Shown here in pieces: positions 8,360 to 16,770 of a stretch of 50,248 nucleotides of DNA. The stretch is from UBA3064 sp023258775 (GTDB lineage: Bacteria > Pseudomonadota > Gammaproteobacteria > Burkholderiales > Burkholderiaceae_E). The stretch covers positions 1-50,248 of the forward strand of contig JBIKXS010000023.1 in assembly GCA_044355655.1 (NCBI GenBank), given 5' to 3'. Both the position numbers and the translations under genes were made by a program. The notes below the pieces were generated by a model. The model worked only from the letters and a program-made list of their open reading frames with translations. It was not told the origin of the DNA and did not search any database. The number at the start of each line of letters is the position of its first letter. The first letter of the stretch is position 1.

Positions 8360-9169
8360 ATGGACGCCCGCTCATATCAGACGCCCTCTCAGGTTAATCT
8401 CGCCTTCGAGGTCGATTCGATCAGCAAGCATTTCGCTGGGATGAAACGCCCCGCGGTCGATTCGGTGTCGCTTCGCTTGAATGAAGGCGAAGTTGTAGCC
8501 CTACTTGGCGCCTCAGGTTCGGGCAAGTCAACCCTTCTACGATTGATATGCGGCCTTGAGCGTTGCGATGCCGATAGCGGCGAAGTTCGCACGCCTCTGG
8601 GTGTGCTGCAGGCAAAAGGCGCTTTGTCGCGACAGATTCGCAGGCTTCGTCAACAGTTTGCCGTCATTTTCCAGCAGTTTAATCTTGTTGGCCGCCTTGA
8701 CGTGATGACCAATGTGCTGATGGGGCTTGCAGGCAAAAGACCCGCATTACCCTTGATGGTGGGGCGTTTTAGCCCATCAGATCAAGCGCTAGCACTTGAT
8801 GCGCTTTCAATGGTGGGTTTGGCCGATCAAGCATTTCAACGAGCGTCAACCTTATCGGGCGGTCAACAACAGCGCGCCGCAGTCGCAAGAGCCTTGCTTC
8901 AAGGCGCCAAAGTGCTACTTGCTGATGAGCCTGTCGCATCGCTCGATCCAGAGTCAGCAAAGCGTGTGATGGACTCCATGACAAGTCTTTGTCAGGCACA
9001 CGGCGTGACGCTTCTGGTGAGCTTGCATCAAGTGCATATTGCGCAAACCTATTGCCCACGAATTATCGCGATGCGAGAGGGTCAAATCCTTCTCGACGCT
9101 TCTAGGGACGCTTTTGATGAAGCGTTCTTATTGCAGTTGTACCGACATCAACCTGAGGAAGTTTTATGA
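8360..9169 (+). CDS. phnC: Phosphonate-type ABC transporter ATP-binding protein
   Basis: Cytoplasmic ATPase of a PhnCDE importer, 269 residues. Walker A GASGSGKST, Q-loop FQQFNLV, signature LSGGQQQRAAVARAL, Walker B VLLADEPVASLDP and the switch His in LVSLHQVH are all present in order, with spacing and sequence typical of PhnC rather than generic ABC ATPases. First gene of the operon phnC-phnD-phnE-alcohol dehydrogenase, overlapping phnD by 4 bp (ATGA). Driven by a strong Pho-box promoter whose start point nearly coincides with the ATG. The ATG lacks a ribosome binding site and no better in-frame start is seen downstream. Family members also transport phosphite or phosphate, so the ligand is not certain. 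Confidence 0.93.
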   Translation: MDARSYQTPSQVNLAFEVDSISKHFAGMKRPAVDSVSLRLNEGEVVALLGASGSGKSTLLRLICGLERCDADSGEVRTPLGVLQAKGALSRQIRRLRQQFAVIFQQFNLVGRLDVMTNVLMGLAGKRPALPLMVGRFSPSDQALALDALSMVGLADQAFQRASTLSGGQQQRAAVARALLQGAKVLLADEPVASLDPESAKRVMDSMTSLCQAHGVTLLVSLHQVHIAQTYCPRIIAMREGQILLDASRDAFDEAFLLQLYRHQPEEVL

Positions 9170-10152
9170 ACCAAACCCATTACCTTTTCAAGCGTCTCAA
9201 GCGCTTTGGTCTTTCGATTGCCCTTGGCCTCTCGGCTGTTGCGAGCACCACCGGTGCTGCCCTTGCCCAGGAAATCAACTTTGGCATTATCGCAACCGAT
9301 TCTGCCAATGTTCAGCGTGAGCGCTGGGAGCCATTTTTTGCCGATATGGCCAAGAAGACTGGCTTGACGATCAAGTCGTTTTACGCGCCCGACTATGCCG
9401 GTGTGATTGAGGCGATGCGCTTTAACAAAGTGCAGGTCGCCTGGTACGGCAACAAAGCTGCGATGGAAGCCGTGGATCGATCAAACGCTGAGGTTTTCGC
9501 GCAGGTCATGTTCGCTGACGGCAGCTTTGGCTATCACGCGCTTTTGTTGACCCATGTGGATTCACCCTACAAAACCCTTGATGATGTGTATAACAATGCC
9601 AAGCAAATTAACTTTGGGATTGGCGATCCGAATTCAACCTCGGGCTTTTTAGTACCCACGTATTACCTTTTCGCACAACGAAACCTCGAAGCTAGAAACA
9701 TCTTCAAAACGGTTCGTAACGCGAATCATGGCGCAAACATGCAAGCGGTACTTGCCAAGCAGGTTGATGTTGCGGCGAATAACACTGAGACCTATGAGCA
9801 GCTCGAAAGGACCAAGCCTGAGCTGGTCAAACAGTTGCGCATCCTTTGGAAGAGCCCGTTGATTCCAAGCGATCCATTTGTGTGGCGCAAGGATCTTGAT
9901 CCTGCCGTTAAAGAGAAGATTAAGAAGTTTGTTCTGAATTACGCAAAATCCGATCCTCAAGAAAAGGCGATTCTTGGAAAGATTTATAACTATGGCGGCT
10001 TTCGTGAATCTTCCAACGCGCAACTGATTCCTATCCGTCAGCTCGAGCTCTTTAAGGATCGAACCAAAATTGCAGGCGATGCCTCAATGAGTGCCGAGCA
10101 AAAGAGCAAAGCACTTGCGGAGATCGATGCGAAATTGGCGGCACTTAAGTGA
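9166..10152 (+). CDS. phnD: Phosphonate-type ABC transporter substrate-binding protein
   Basis: Periplasmic binding protein of the PhnD family, 328 residues. A signal peptide (cationic FKRLKRF then a hydrophobic run ending at ALAQE) is followed by INFGIIATDSANVQRERWEPFFADMAKK and then IEAMRFNKVQVAWYGNKAAMEA, which is the part that in PhnD proteins holds the residues contacting the phosphonate group. NFGIGDPNSTSGFLVPTYY supplies the second ligand-binding loop with the SxxSG-type motif. The start overlaps the phnC stop as ATGA, with GAGGAAG just upstream, so translation is coupled. The length and motifs are normal; a C-terminal helix rich in lysine and alanine ends the protein. 2-Aminoethylphosphonate is the commonest ligand in the family but specificity is not readable here. 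Confidence 0.93.
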   Translation: MNQTHYLFKRLKRFGLSIALGLSAVASTTGAALAQEINFGIIATDSANVQRERWEPFFADMAKKTGLTIKSFYAPDYAGVIEAMRFNKVQVAWYGNKAAMEAVDRSNAEVFAQVMFADGSFGYHALLLTHVDSPYKTLDDVYNNAKQINFGIGDPNSTSGFLVPTYYLFAQRNLEARNIFKTVRNANHGANMQAVLAKQVDVAANNTETYEQLERTKPELVKQLRILWKSPLIPSDPFVWRKDLDPAVKEKIKKFVLNYAKSDPQEKAILGKIYNYGGFRESSNAQLIPIRQLELFKDRTKIAGDASMSAEQKSKALAEIDAKLAALK

Positions 10153-10199
10153 TTGGTTTAAGCCATCGAATCGATCCGAAAGCCTGTGGGTTTTAAGCA

Positions 10200-11015
10200 G
10201 TGATTCCACAGCAGGCCTCTGCTGCCTCGCTCGAACGAATCAGGCAGCATGAGGCCATGTTGCGTCATGGTCCGCTTTATTACCTTGGCTGGGCGGTGGT
10301 GCTTGCGGTTTTCGCCCATGCCTGGCGGGGCGCTGAGATTAGACCCGGCGATCTGGTGCGCGACGCTGGAAACATGAAAGTCTTTCTCGAAGACTTTTTC
10401 CCACCGGATTTTCGTGACTGGAAGCTTTACGCGAGAGAGATGCTAGTCACCATGCAAATCGCACTTTGGGGTACTGTGACGGCGATTGTGCTCGCAGTGC
10501 CACTTGGTTTGCTTTGCGCCGAGAACATGGTTCCTTCCTGGGTTTATCAGCCGATTCGCCGCTTGATGGATGCTTTTCGTGCCATCAACGAGATGGTTTT
10601 CGCGATGTTATTTATTGTAGCGGTTGGATTAGGACCATTTGCAGGCGTACTTGCGCTATTGGTTCACACCACAGGCTCATTAGCCAAGCTCTTTTCAGAA
10701 GCAGTTGAAGCAATCGATCCTAGACCTGTTGAAGGCATTCGAGCAACTGGCGCACATCCAATTGTTCAAGTGGTTTATGGGGTTATCCCCCAAGTGTTGC
10801 CGCTTTGGGTGTCCTTTGCCCTTTATCGATTCGAGTCGAATGTTCGCTCAGCCTCGGTTGTTGGGATGGTTGGCGCAGGCGGAATCGGTGTTGTTGTGTA
10901 TGAGGTCATTCGAGGTTTCCAGTATGCGCAGACCTGCGCGGTCTTGATTATTATTGTGGTTTCTGTATCGATTATTGACTTGATATCGTCCTGGTTGCGC
11001 GCCAAAGTCATTTAA
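10200..11015 (+). CDS. phnE: Phosphonate-type ABC transporter permease
   Basis: Inner-membrane permease of the PhnCDE importer, 271 residues, with about five to six hydrophobic segments. The family loop contacting the ATPase is visible as EAVEAIDPRPVEGIRATGAHPIVQVVYGVIPQVLP, and the C-terminal part SVVGMVGAGGIGVVVYEVIRGFQYAQT is typical of PhnE. Start chosen at GTG 10200, 47 bp after phnD; an ATG at 10257 with GAGG immediately before it is possible but spaced too closely. A single phnE is present, whereas some systems carry two. Followed after 10 bp by the alcohol dehydrogenase gene. Confidence 0.9.
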   Translation: MIPQQASAASLERIRQHEAMLRHGPLYYLGWAVVLAVFAHAWRGAEIRPGDLVRDAGNMKVFLEDFFPPDFRDWKLYAREMLVTMQIALWGTVTAIVLAVPLGLLCAENMVPSWVYQPIRRLMDAFRAINEMVFAMLFIVAVGLGPFAGVLALLVHTTGSLAKLFSEAVEAIDPRPVEGIRATGAHPIVQVVYGVIPQVLPLWVSFALYRFESNVRSASVVGMVGAGGIGVVVYEVIRGFQYAQTCAVLIIIVVSVSIIDLISSWLRAKVI

Positions 11016-11025
11016 GCCCTTTACC

Positions 11026-12195
11026 ATGCAAGCCCGTAATCTTGCCGTTCACCTAAGGCCTGGGATTTCAAGACATCTTGCAGGCTGGCTAAGTGAGTAT
11101 GATTACCCAATCGATCGCTGTTGGTTACTGCTTTATCCGCAAGCAGTCGAACAGGGTTTAGCTGAAAGCCTTCGCTTGCAACTACTCGATGCGCAAACGC
11201 CATGTGAAGTGCTTTATCCGGGTGCAACGGTGATGACATCGCCTGAGGTTTATCCGATTGCAATAGCTCCTGATGGTTTGTTAACGATTGAGAAGGCCAG
11301 AGCTTGCTGCGAGCTCATTTGGTCGCATTGGCATGAAGCAGCCATTGATGATCCTGTGCTTATTGCAATCGGCGGTGGCAGCGTGATGGATCTTGCCAAA
11401 CTCGTACGCTGGTTTCCAAGCATCGACCAATGCGAGCACCTTGAGACACTTCATCATGCAGCTTGGTTTGACCGCATGCTTGAGGGCCATGAACGCTTTA
11501 AGCGATGTTCCTTGATACTCATGCCAACGACGTCGGGCACTGGTAGCGAGGCCACTGCTTACGCGACGGTCTGGGGATCAACGCTGCAAAGGGAAAAACT
11601 ATCCTTTACAGGTGCCGCCTGCTACGCTGATGCAGCACTGATCGATTATGAGTTAACGCTTGCTTGTCCCTACTCGCTCACCAGAGACTGTGGCCTTGAT
11701 GCTTTGTCGCATGCCTTAGATGCCTTATGGAATCGGCGCGCTGAAGAGACCGATCGAGACAAAGCGATCCAAATCGCTTCGCATATTGTAGCGATCCTAC
11801 CTGAACTCTTGGAAAATCTTCATGATCGGCCGCTGCGCAAAGCGATGAGCGAGGCTGCGCATGAGGCAGGTCATTTGATTGCTCACACCCAAACTTCGCT
11901 CATACACGCGCTTTCTTATCCCTTAACGAGCGAGGAAGACTTGGCGCACGGCCTTGCTTGCGCCCAATGGATAGCGGCCGTTGCAGGCCTTGCCTGTGAG
12001 CGTCACCCTCAGATGCTTCATGATTTGAATAAAATCTGGGCGATCAAAGCAAATGACGGCGATGCCTTAATGCGCAGTCTTAGCGCCTGGCTAAGTAACA
12101 TGGGGGTCGCTAGTCGACAGTTCGACAAGTGTGCTCCGGATCTACGCCTGCAAGATGCATTGAACCAGACCCGTGGCAAAAACTTTCTCCCATGA
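11026..12195 (+). CDS. Iron-type alcohol dehydrogenase, phosphonoacetaldehyde-reductase-like
   Basis: Group III (iron-activated) alcohol dehydrogenase, 389 residues. The nucleotide-binding GGGSVMDLAK and the TTSGTGSEAT motif are clear, followed by DYELTLACPYSLTRDCGLDALSHALDALWN, where the metal-ligand Asp and His residues of the family lie, and later LIHALSYPLT and EEDLAHGLACA. The GLDALSHALDALWN segment resembles phosphonoacetaldehyde reductases (PhpC type), which interconvert phosphonoacetaldehyde and 2-hydroxyethylphosphonate. Being the last gene of the Pho-driven phnCDE operon supports a role on an imported phosphonate, perhaps oxidising 2-hydroxyethylphosphonate or reducing the aldehyde. 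No phnW, phnX or C-P lyase gene is in the window, so the downstream step must lie elsewhere. Its 3' end is inside the terminator. Confidence 0.75.
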   Translation: MQARNLAVHLRPGISRHLAGWLSEYDYPIDRCWLLLYPQAVEQGLAESLRLQLLDAQTPCEVLYPGATVMTSPEVYPIAIAPDGLLTIEKARACCELIWSHWHEAAIDDPVLIAIGGGSVMDLAKLVRWFPSIDQCEHLETLHHAAWFDRMLEGHERFKRCSLILMPTTSGTGSEATAYATVWGSTLQREKLSFTGAACYADAALIDYELTLACPYSLTRDCGLDALSHALDALWNRRAEETDRDKAIQIASHIVAILPELLENLHDRPLRKAMSEAAHEAGHLIAHTQTSLIHALSYPLTSEEDLAHGLACAQWIAAVAGLACERHPQMLHDLNKIWAIKANDGDALMRSLSAWLSNMGVASRQFDKCAPDLRLQDALNQTRGKNFLP

Positions 12196-12212
12196 ATAGA
12201 GAAAGTTTTTTT
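12178..12212. terminator. Bidirectional intrinsic terminator
   Basis: A 12-bp stem AAAAACTTTCTC / GAGAAAGTTTTT with a 9-nt loop, followed by T on the plus strand and, read the other way, also by a short T-run. It overlaps the stop codon of the alcohol dehydrogenase gene and would end both that operon and the minus-strand phoX operon converging on it. Confidence 0.85.
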
Positions 12213-12221
12213 ACATATGGA

Positions 12222-12983
12222 TCAGAAGATTGAAGCCGGTGTGTAGCGTAGACCAAACGAGATCCAGCGCGATGGCCCGTAGGGAAGCGTTAAGGATTGC
12301 AGATCGGTTGCCGCATCGCCAAAGGGCCGTCCAATTGAACCGTCAACCTGAAGTAAGTCGACGATGATGCTGTAGCGAAGTCCAAGTTGCCAATAACGCC
12401 CGCCATTCGAATCACCAAAAACTTCAGAAATACCAAGCCATCGTTCGTTGAACTTCCACTCAAGACCACTGCCCCAGGTAAGCCGATTGTTTTTACTTGC
12501 CTGATCACGCAGGCCACCCAGGTTGATATGCATAACCCATTGCTCATCTTGCGATGCATAAGACCAGGGCAAATAAAAGTAGGTATTTCCAAATTGATTG
12601 GGACCAGGATTTATTTCCGGGTGAAAAACTTTGCCTGCAGCAAGACCGACTGCCCAATCGCCCGGACTTAATTTTCGAAACAATGTCTTTGCTTGAACCA
12701 CATAGTCGCTGCTTTGAGGGCCGTAGGCAGGTCTGCCTAGGGCAGCCCCCAGCGTGATCTCCAAGTTACCGCTCGGATTACAAGCAGGAAAGGCCCAATA
12801 CTCTTCGCTTCGCGCGCTCGCGTTGCTGGCACGATTCAAGCGCGTCCAGCTTTCGAGCTGACAACTGCCGGCTGTGGTTAGGCGGGCATCGTCGGTCACA
12901 AAAGGACGGGCAGCGAAAACGCCCGGTGAAGCCACGAGCCCACCGAGCAACAAAAAGCAATAGCTGACTTCTTTCGTCAACAA
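12222..12983 (-). CDS. Predicted outer-membrane beta-barrel protein in the phoX operon
   Basis: No named family recognised with certainty. 253 residues with a signal peptide (MLTKEVSYCF... to GVFAARP) and a start of mature protein, RPFVTDDARLTTAGSCQLESW, seen in a group of predicted outer-membrane proteins. The rest alternates polar and aromatic residues in short strands (QWVMHINLGG, RLTWGSGLEWKF, YWQLGLRYS) and ends ISFGLRYTPASIF, with an aromatic residue last, as expected for an outer-membrane barrel. It starts 3 bp after the phoX stop and so is cotranscribed with it. A plausible role is letting phosphorylated compounds or phosphate through, or assisting PhoX, under phosphate limitation; this is inference from position only. 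Confidence 0.6.
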   Translation of the reverse strand: MLTKEVSYCFLLLGGLVASPGVFAARPFVTDDARLTTAGSCQLESWTRLNRASNASARSEEYWAFPACNPSGNLEITLGAALGRPAYGPQSSDYVVQAKTLFRKLSPGDWAVGLAAGKVFHPEINPGPNQFGNTYFYLPWSYASQDEQWVMHINLGGLRDQASKNNRLTWGSGLEWKFNERWLGISEVFGDSNGGRYWQLGLRYSIIVDLLQVDGSIGRPFGDAATDLQSLTLPYGPSRWISFGLRYTPASIF

Positions 12984-12986
12984 GCT

Positions 12987-15017
12987 TTAAGTTCCAATCT
13001 CACCGCCATCCTTACGCGTGATTGCGATCGTTGCTGAGCGAGGGCGTCCGCCCGAAGAGAAATCTGGCCAGTTTGAGTACTTCCTTGGGGTTGCAGAGAT
13101 ATCCGCATCGCCACCATCCTCACCGGGGTGCTGGATATTAATGAACATGGTTTTCCGATCAGGTGTCATGTGTGCGCCAGTGATTTCGCACTGGTTTGGA
13201 CCGACAAGAAAGCGTTTCACTTGGCCAGTTGCTGGATCAGCCAGTAGCATCTGATTATTTCCAAGGTTCTTGTAATCTGCGTTAGTACGACTTAGATCGG
13301 GAGCCATGATTCGGGATGTTGACACATCAGTCTGAATCCACATGTAACCCGCATCATCCACCCAAAGTCCGTCCGGGGATCCAAAGTCATCCCCTTTGAT
13401 ATCCCCCTTTTTGAGCGTGTCTGACTGCATCTTGTCGCCAGCCTTAAGAAAGATGCTCCAGGTGAAGCTTGTCGCCGCGGAATCGCCGCCCGCATCTCTC
13501 CATTTCACGATGTGGCCGTAAGGATTGGGGCCTGTCGGGTTCACTTTATCGGTCGGCGGTCGCGCAGTTCCCCCTGGGGTGCTGCCGTCGGAACTGTTAC
13601 CCGAGGCCGGCGTGGTCCCGCGCTGACTGTTGTTCGTGAGGGTTACAAAGACGTCGCCGTTGTTTCGATTAACCGCAACCCATTCTGGCCTATCCATCAT
13701 GGTAGCGCCAGCCCGGTCAGCGGCCTGTCGGGTACGTACGCAAATATCCCCCAACGTATTCCAGCCATTAGCCTGAGTCAGTCCGTTCTTACCCGGCGAA
13801 AGCTCAAGCCAGCTCCCCGTTCCGTCATCGTTGAATTTCGCAACATACAGAGTTCCGCTGTCAAGCAGGTCCACATTTTTTGCACGATCGTTCATGTCCA
13901 CCTTGCCAGCACTCACAAACTTGTAAATGTACTCGTTCACCTGGTCGCAGCCCATGTAGACCGCGATGCGCCCGTCTTTGGTGAGCATCCATTCGCAGTT
14001 CTCGTGTTTGAAACGCCCGAGCGCGGTTCGCTTTACAGGTTTTTTCGAGGGGCTGTAAGGGTCGATTTCAACGACGTAGCCGTGACGGTTAGCTTCATTG
14101 GGCTCCTTACTCAGATCGAAACGGGCGTCCTGCTTCCACCAGGGATAAAGTGCCACCGAGCCATTCGCTGCGGAATTCGTAGACCCAGTCTTCTTCAAAC
14201 CGTAGCGGCTTTGCAAGGGATCCGGAGTCCAGGCCGAATCGTCAGTACCGAAAACGCCGTCGAAATTTTCCTCGCAGGTCAGGTAGGTACCCCAGGGTGT
14301 AAAGCCTGCGGCGCAGTTGTTGATCGTCCCTTTGACAGTCACGCCCTGAGGATCTGCGCTAGTCTTCATGAGTAGATGCCCTTTCGCGGGCCCACTGATG
14401 TCCATGTCAGTGTCTGCATCAATTCGTCGGGCGTAAGAAGACGGCACCACCTTCCAATTGCCGTCGGACTGCTTATCCATTTGTACAACCGAAACACCAT
14501 GGGCAGCTTTCGATTTGGCCACACCCTCAGCACTCGGCCAGAGGGAGGAGGGGCCAATGAGCAAGCCTGGGTCCACATACTCGTGATTCACGGCCCAGAG
14601 GCCACTCGTGGAGGATGTTGATTTCCAGTCCGGCAGGGAGTAAAAGTGACCACCGTCGTGGTGCATACCGGACTGCAAGCGCTGCTCTGCGGGGGTGTTG
14701 CTACCGTCCTGCTTAAATACGGGAGACGTTCCATTGATCGGATCGCCCCAAGCGTAGACCACCTGATACTGATACTCGGGCGGAAGCGTGACCTTGTCAG
14801 CAGTTGCAACTGGCACAGTCGAGAAACCTAACCGAGGCATGGGCGGGGGGGCCGATGATGAGTCGCTGCAACCTTGAACCAGAGGAGCAAAAAAACTCAG
14901 CGAGAGTGCACCGCCACCCCAGCTCAGAAATGAGCGGCGGGATATGCCTCGGTCCACCACGTCGACCAAGTGCTCATTGCCCGAAGTATTTGAAATTCCC
15001 AGATCTTCGTAATCCAT
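12987..15017 (-). CDS. phoX: PhoX-family alkaline phosphatase, Tat-exported
   Basis: Complete PhoX (DUF839), 676 residues: a calcium- and iron-dependent phosphatase acting on phosphomonoesters outside the cytoplasm. Start taken at ATG 15017, preceded by AAGGAG; a longer frame to 15164 has no support. A Tat motif SRRSFL (Arg27-Arg28) is followed by a hydrophobic segment ending VQGC at Cys50 and a Ser-rich linker, so it may be a Tat-exported lipoprotein. The iron-ligand region NNCAAGFTPWGTYLTCEENF is at residues 233-252 (Cys235, with Glu249-Glu250). Other family blocks include NHEYVDP, YVVEIDPY, MGCDQVNEYIYKFVSAG, MMDRPEWVAVN and SPDGLWVD. Upstream lies a Pho box (15080-15097); downstream, 3 bp away, an outer-membrane protein gene. 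Confidence 0.95.
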   Translation of the reverse strand: MDYEDLGISNTSGNEHLVDVVDRGISRRSFLSWGGGALSLSFFAPLVQGCSDSSSAPPPMPRLGFSTVPVATADKVTLPPEYQYQVVYAWGDPINGTSPVFKQDGSNTPAEQRLQSGMHHDGGHFYSLPDWKSTSSTSGLWAVNHEYVDPGLLIGPSSLWPSAEGVAKSKAAHGVSVVQMDKQSDGNWKVVPSSYARRIDADTDMDISGPAKGHLLMKTSADPQGVTVKGTINNCAAGFTPWGTYLTCEENFDGVFGTDDSAWTPDPLQSRYGLKKTGSTNSAANGSVALYPWWKQDARFDLSKEPNEANRHGYVVEIDPYSPSKKPVKRTALGRFKHENCEWMLTKDGRIAVYMGCDQVNEYIYKFVSAGKVDMNDRAKNVDLLDSGTLYVAKFNDDGTGSWLELSPGKNGLTQANGWNTLGDICVRTRQAADRAGATMMDRPEWVAVNRNNGDVFVTLTNNSQRGTTPASGNSSDGSTPGGTARPPTDKVNPTGPNPYGHIVKWRDAGGDSAATSFTWSIFLKAGDKMQSDTLKKGDIKGDDFGSPDGLWVDDAGYMWIQTDVSTSRIMAPDLSRTNADYKNLGNNQMLLADPATGQVKRFLVGPNQCEITGAHMTPDRKTMFINIQHPGEDGGDADISATPRKYSNWPDFSSGGRPRSATIAITRKDGGEIGT

Positions 15018-15063
15018 GCTTAACTCCTTTGTTCTAGCATGAGGGTTTGAAAAACTTAGCCGG

Positions 15064-16770
15064 ATGATTCCAAAGCTGTGGGACAACTTGATGACAACAA
15101 ACTTAGTGAATTTCTCAATCCTCGCTTTCATTGCCACGATGACTGTCGCTTGTGGGTCCAACAACGGATCGGACGGTGGCAGTCAGATCCGCGGGGACGA
15201 ATTGGCACTGCTGACTGTTGGTCCGGAACCCTTCGCCTCAGGCCCTGACCCTAACATCAGTCAACAGTGGTTTCTTCGCAATCAGGGGCAATTGGGTGGT
15301 TTATCGGGACAAGACTTAAGACTTGAGGGTTTAATCGAAACCGGTGAAGCGATTGTGGTCGCGGTACTTGATGGTTCGATTGAGATTTCCCATCCGGATT
15401 TGCGTTGGCGCTTTGCCAGTTCTAATAGTTTTAGCTATCGAAACGGTCTTGCCAATCCCTCGCCACCCAGGGGCTTAATGACTGACCCATTTGATGGGAA
15501 TCCAGGTGGTATTGACGATGCACACGGCACAGCTGTCGCAGGAATTATAGCGGCAACCGCGAGTAATGGCATCGGCGGACGCGGGGTGGCGCCGAGGGCA
15601 AAACTCGTCGGATTAGACGTCTTGGTCAATCCCAGTGTCAGTAACTTAGCTGATGCAGTTGCGCGGGCGGTTGAAGCGAATGCCGCAGTTATCAATAACA
15701 GTTGGGGTCCGTTGGATCCGCCAAGCGGTGGCCCACGCAGCTTTGTGCACGCACCAGATTCGTGGAAGCGGTCCGTTGAGCATGCGGCCTCAAATGGCCG
15801 GGCGGGCAAAGGCAGCGTTGTCGTTTTTGCAGCTGGTAACGGGGGAGAGAACGGTGATCGATCTGATTACGATGAATACACTAATGATATAAATGTAATA
15901 TCTGTAGGTGCGGTTGATGATCGCGGCGTACCAATTTGCTTTTCAGAGCCAGGCGCTAATGTCCTGGTAGCAGGATTTTCAGGTGTAGACCTTCGTAGAG
16001 GATCGGTTCGGCCGGGCATTTTTACCACCGACCTATCTGGGCCGAGGGGGTACAGCAAGCTTGATCAAGCGAGCGCTTTGGCTGATCAAGACTACACCCA
16101 GTTGTTTGATGGCACCTCCGCCGCAGCGCCTATGGTCAGTGGCATCGTTGCACTCATGCTTGAGGCAAACTCCACGCTTTCAAGACGTGATATTCGCTGG
16201 ATTCTCGCAAGTACCGCCCGGGCTTCGCAAAAAGGTCGCTGTGCGGGGCGAGACCTCAACAACCTGCCCACGGTAATTAACCAGCACGGCTACCAGCCCC
16301 GTATCGGCTTCGGAATCGTCGATGCGAAAACCGCAGTTAATACCGCCCGAACATTTAATTCGCTCGGTGAGGAAATCATCTGCACTAGCGGACAACTTAT
16401 CGCTGACGATCGCTTAGGCTTAATTCCGGATGACAGTAAAGTCGGAATCACCTTAGAACACCGATCGAACAGCGACTGCTTGATCCGCCGGCTAGAGGCT
16501 GTCGAGCTGGAAATTGCGGTCGAACATAACTACTCAGGGGATCTTAGGATTCGATTGGCATCTCCAAATCAGCACTCGATCGATTTGAGTGAACCGCATC
16601 GCTGTGTCGAAGACAATTGCAGTGCCTTAGTAGACGGTTTTCGCTTTGGGATCGTACGTTTTTTGGGTGAGAACCCCAACGGGCTTTGGACACTGACAAT
16701 TAGCGACGAGCTGCCTGAGGACGCCGGCCGATTGCTCTGGTGGCGACTAACGCTTCGGGGCCATGCTTGA
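15064..16770 (+). CDS. Subtilisin-like serine protease (S8) with P domain, lipoprotein, no propeptide
   Basis: Predicted exported endopeptidase of the kexin/proprotein-convertase type, 568 residues. The N-terminus has a hydrophobic segment ending MTVAC, so Cys30 would be lipidated. Catalytic triad: Asp103 in VAVLDGSIEISHPDL, His154 in DDAHGTAVAG, Ser352 in DGTSAAAPMVSG; the oxyanion Asn lies in INNSWGP. Residues from about 475 form a P (Homo B) domain: VELEIAVEHNYSGDLRIRL, then NGLWTLTISD and WWRLTLRG at the end. Only about 30 residues separate the lipid Cys from the start of the catalytic domain, so there is no room for the usual I9-type propeptide. The start is either ATG 15064 or ATG 15091; the former supplies the only Lys of the signal. 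Its promoter must lie within the phoX 5' region. The small secreted protein downstream may complement the missing propeptide. Confidence 0.88.
   Translation: MIPKLWDNLMTTNLVNFSILAFIATMTVACGSNNGSDGGSQIRGDELALLTVGPEPFASGPDPNISQQWFLRNQGQLGGLSGQDLRLEGLIETGEAIVVAVLDGSIEISHPDLRWRFASSNSFSYRNGLANPSPPRGLMTDPFDGNPGGIDDAHGTAVAGIIAATASNGIGGRGVAPRAKLVGLDVLVNPSVSNLADAVARAVEANAAVINNSWGPLDPPSGGPRSFVHAPDSWKRSVEHAASNGRAGKGSVVVFAAGNGGENGDRSDYDEYTNDINVISVGAVDDRGVPICFSEPGANVLVAGFSGVDLRRGSVRPGIFTTDLSGPRGYSKLDQASALADQDYTQLFDGTSAAAPMVSGIVALMLEANSTLSRRDIRWILASTARASQKGRCAGRDLNNLPTVINQHGYQPRIGFGIVDAKTAVNTARTFNSLGEEIICTSGQLIADDRLGLIPDDSKVGITLEHRSNSDCLIRRLEAVELEIAVEHNYSGDLRIRLASPNQHSIDLSEPHRCVEDNCSALVDGFRFGIVRFLGENPNGLWTLTISDELPEDAGRLLWWRLTLRGHA
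15080..15097 (-). promoter_or_regulatory. Pho box of phoX
   Basis: On the minus strand TTGTCAT-CAAG-TTGTCCC: half-sites match CTGTCAT at 6 and 4-5 of 7 positions with a 4-bp spacer. AATCAT (15069-15064) lies 10 bp downstream as a possible -10 (4 of 6). It is 63 bp before the phoX ATG. The site lies inside the first codons of the divergent subtilase gene, so PhoB binding here could also affect that gene. Confidence 0.6.

Noticed and set aside
13512..14375. 287-codon plus-strand open frame inside phoX
   Set aside because: It lies antisense to a fully conserved PhoX coding region, has no recognisable domain and no ribosome binding site; long open frames opposite real genes are common here.
15018..15164. 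Longer start for phoX at 15164
   Set aside because: The extra 49 residues precede a strong AAGGAG-ATG, are not PhoX-like and would run across the subtilase start and the Pho box.
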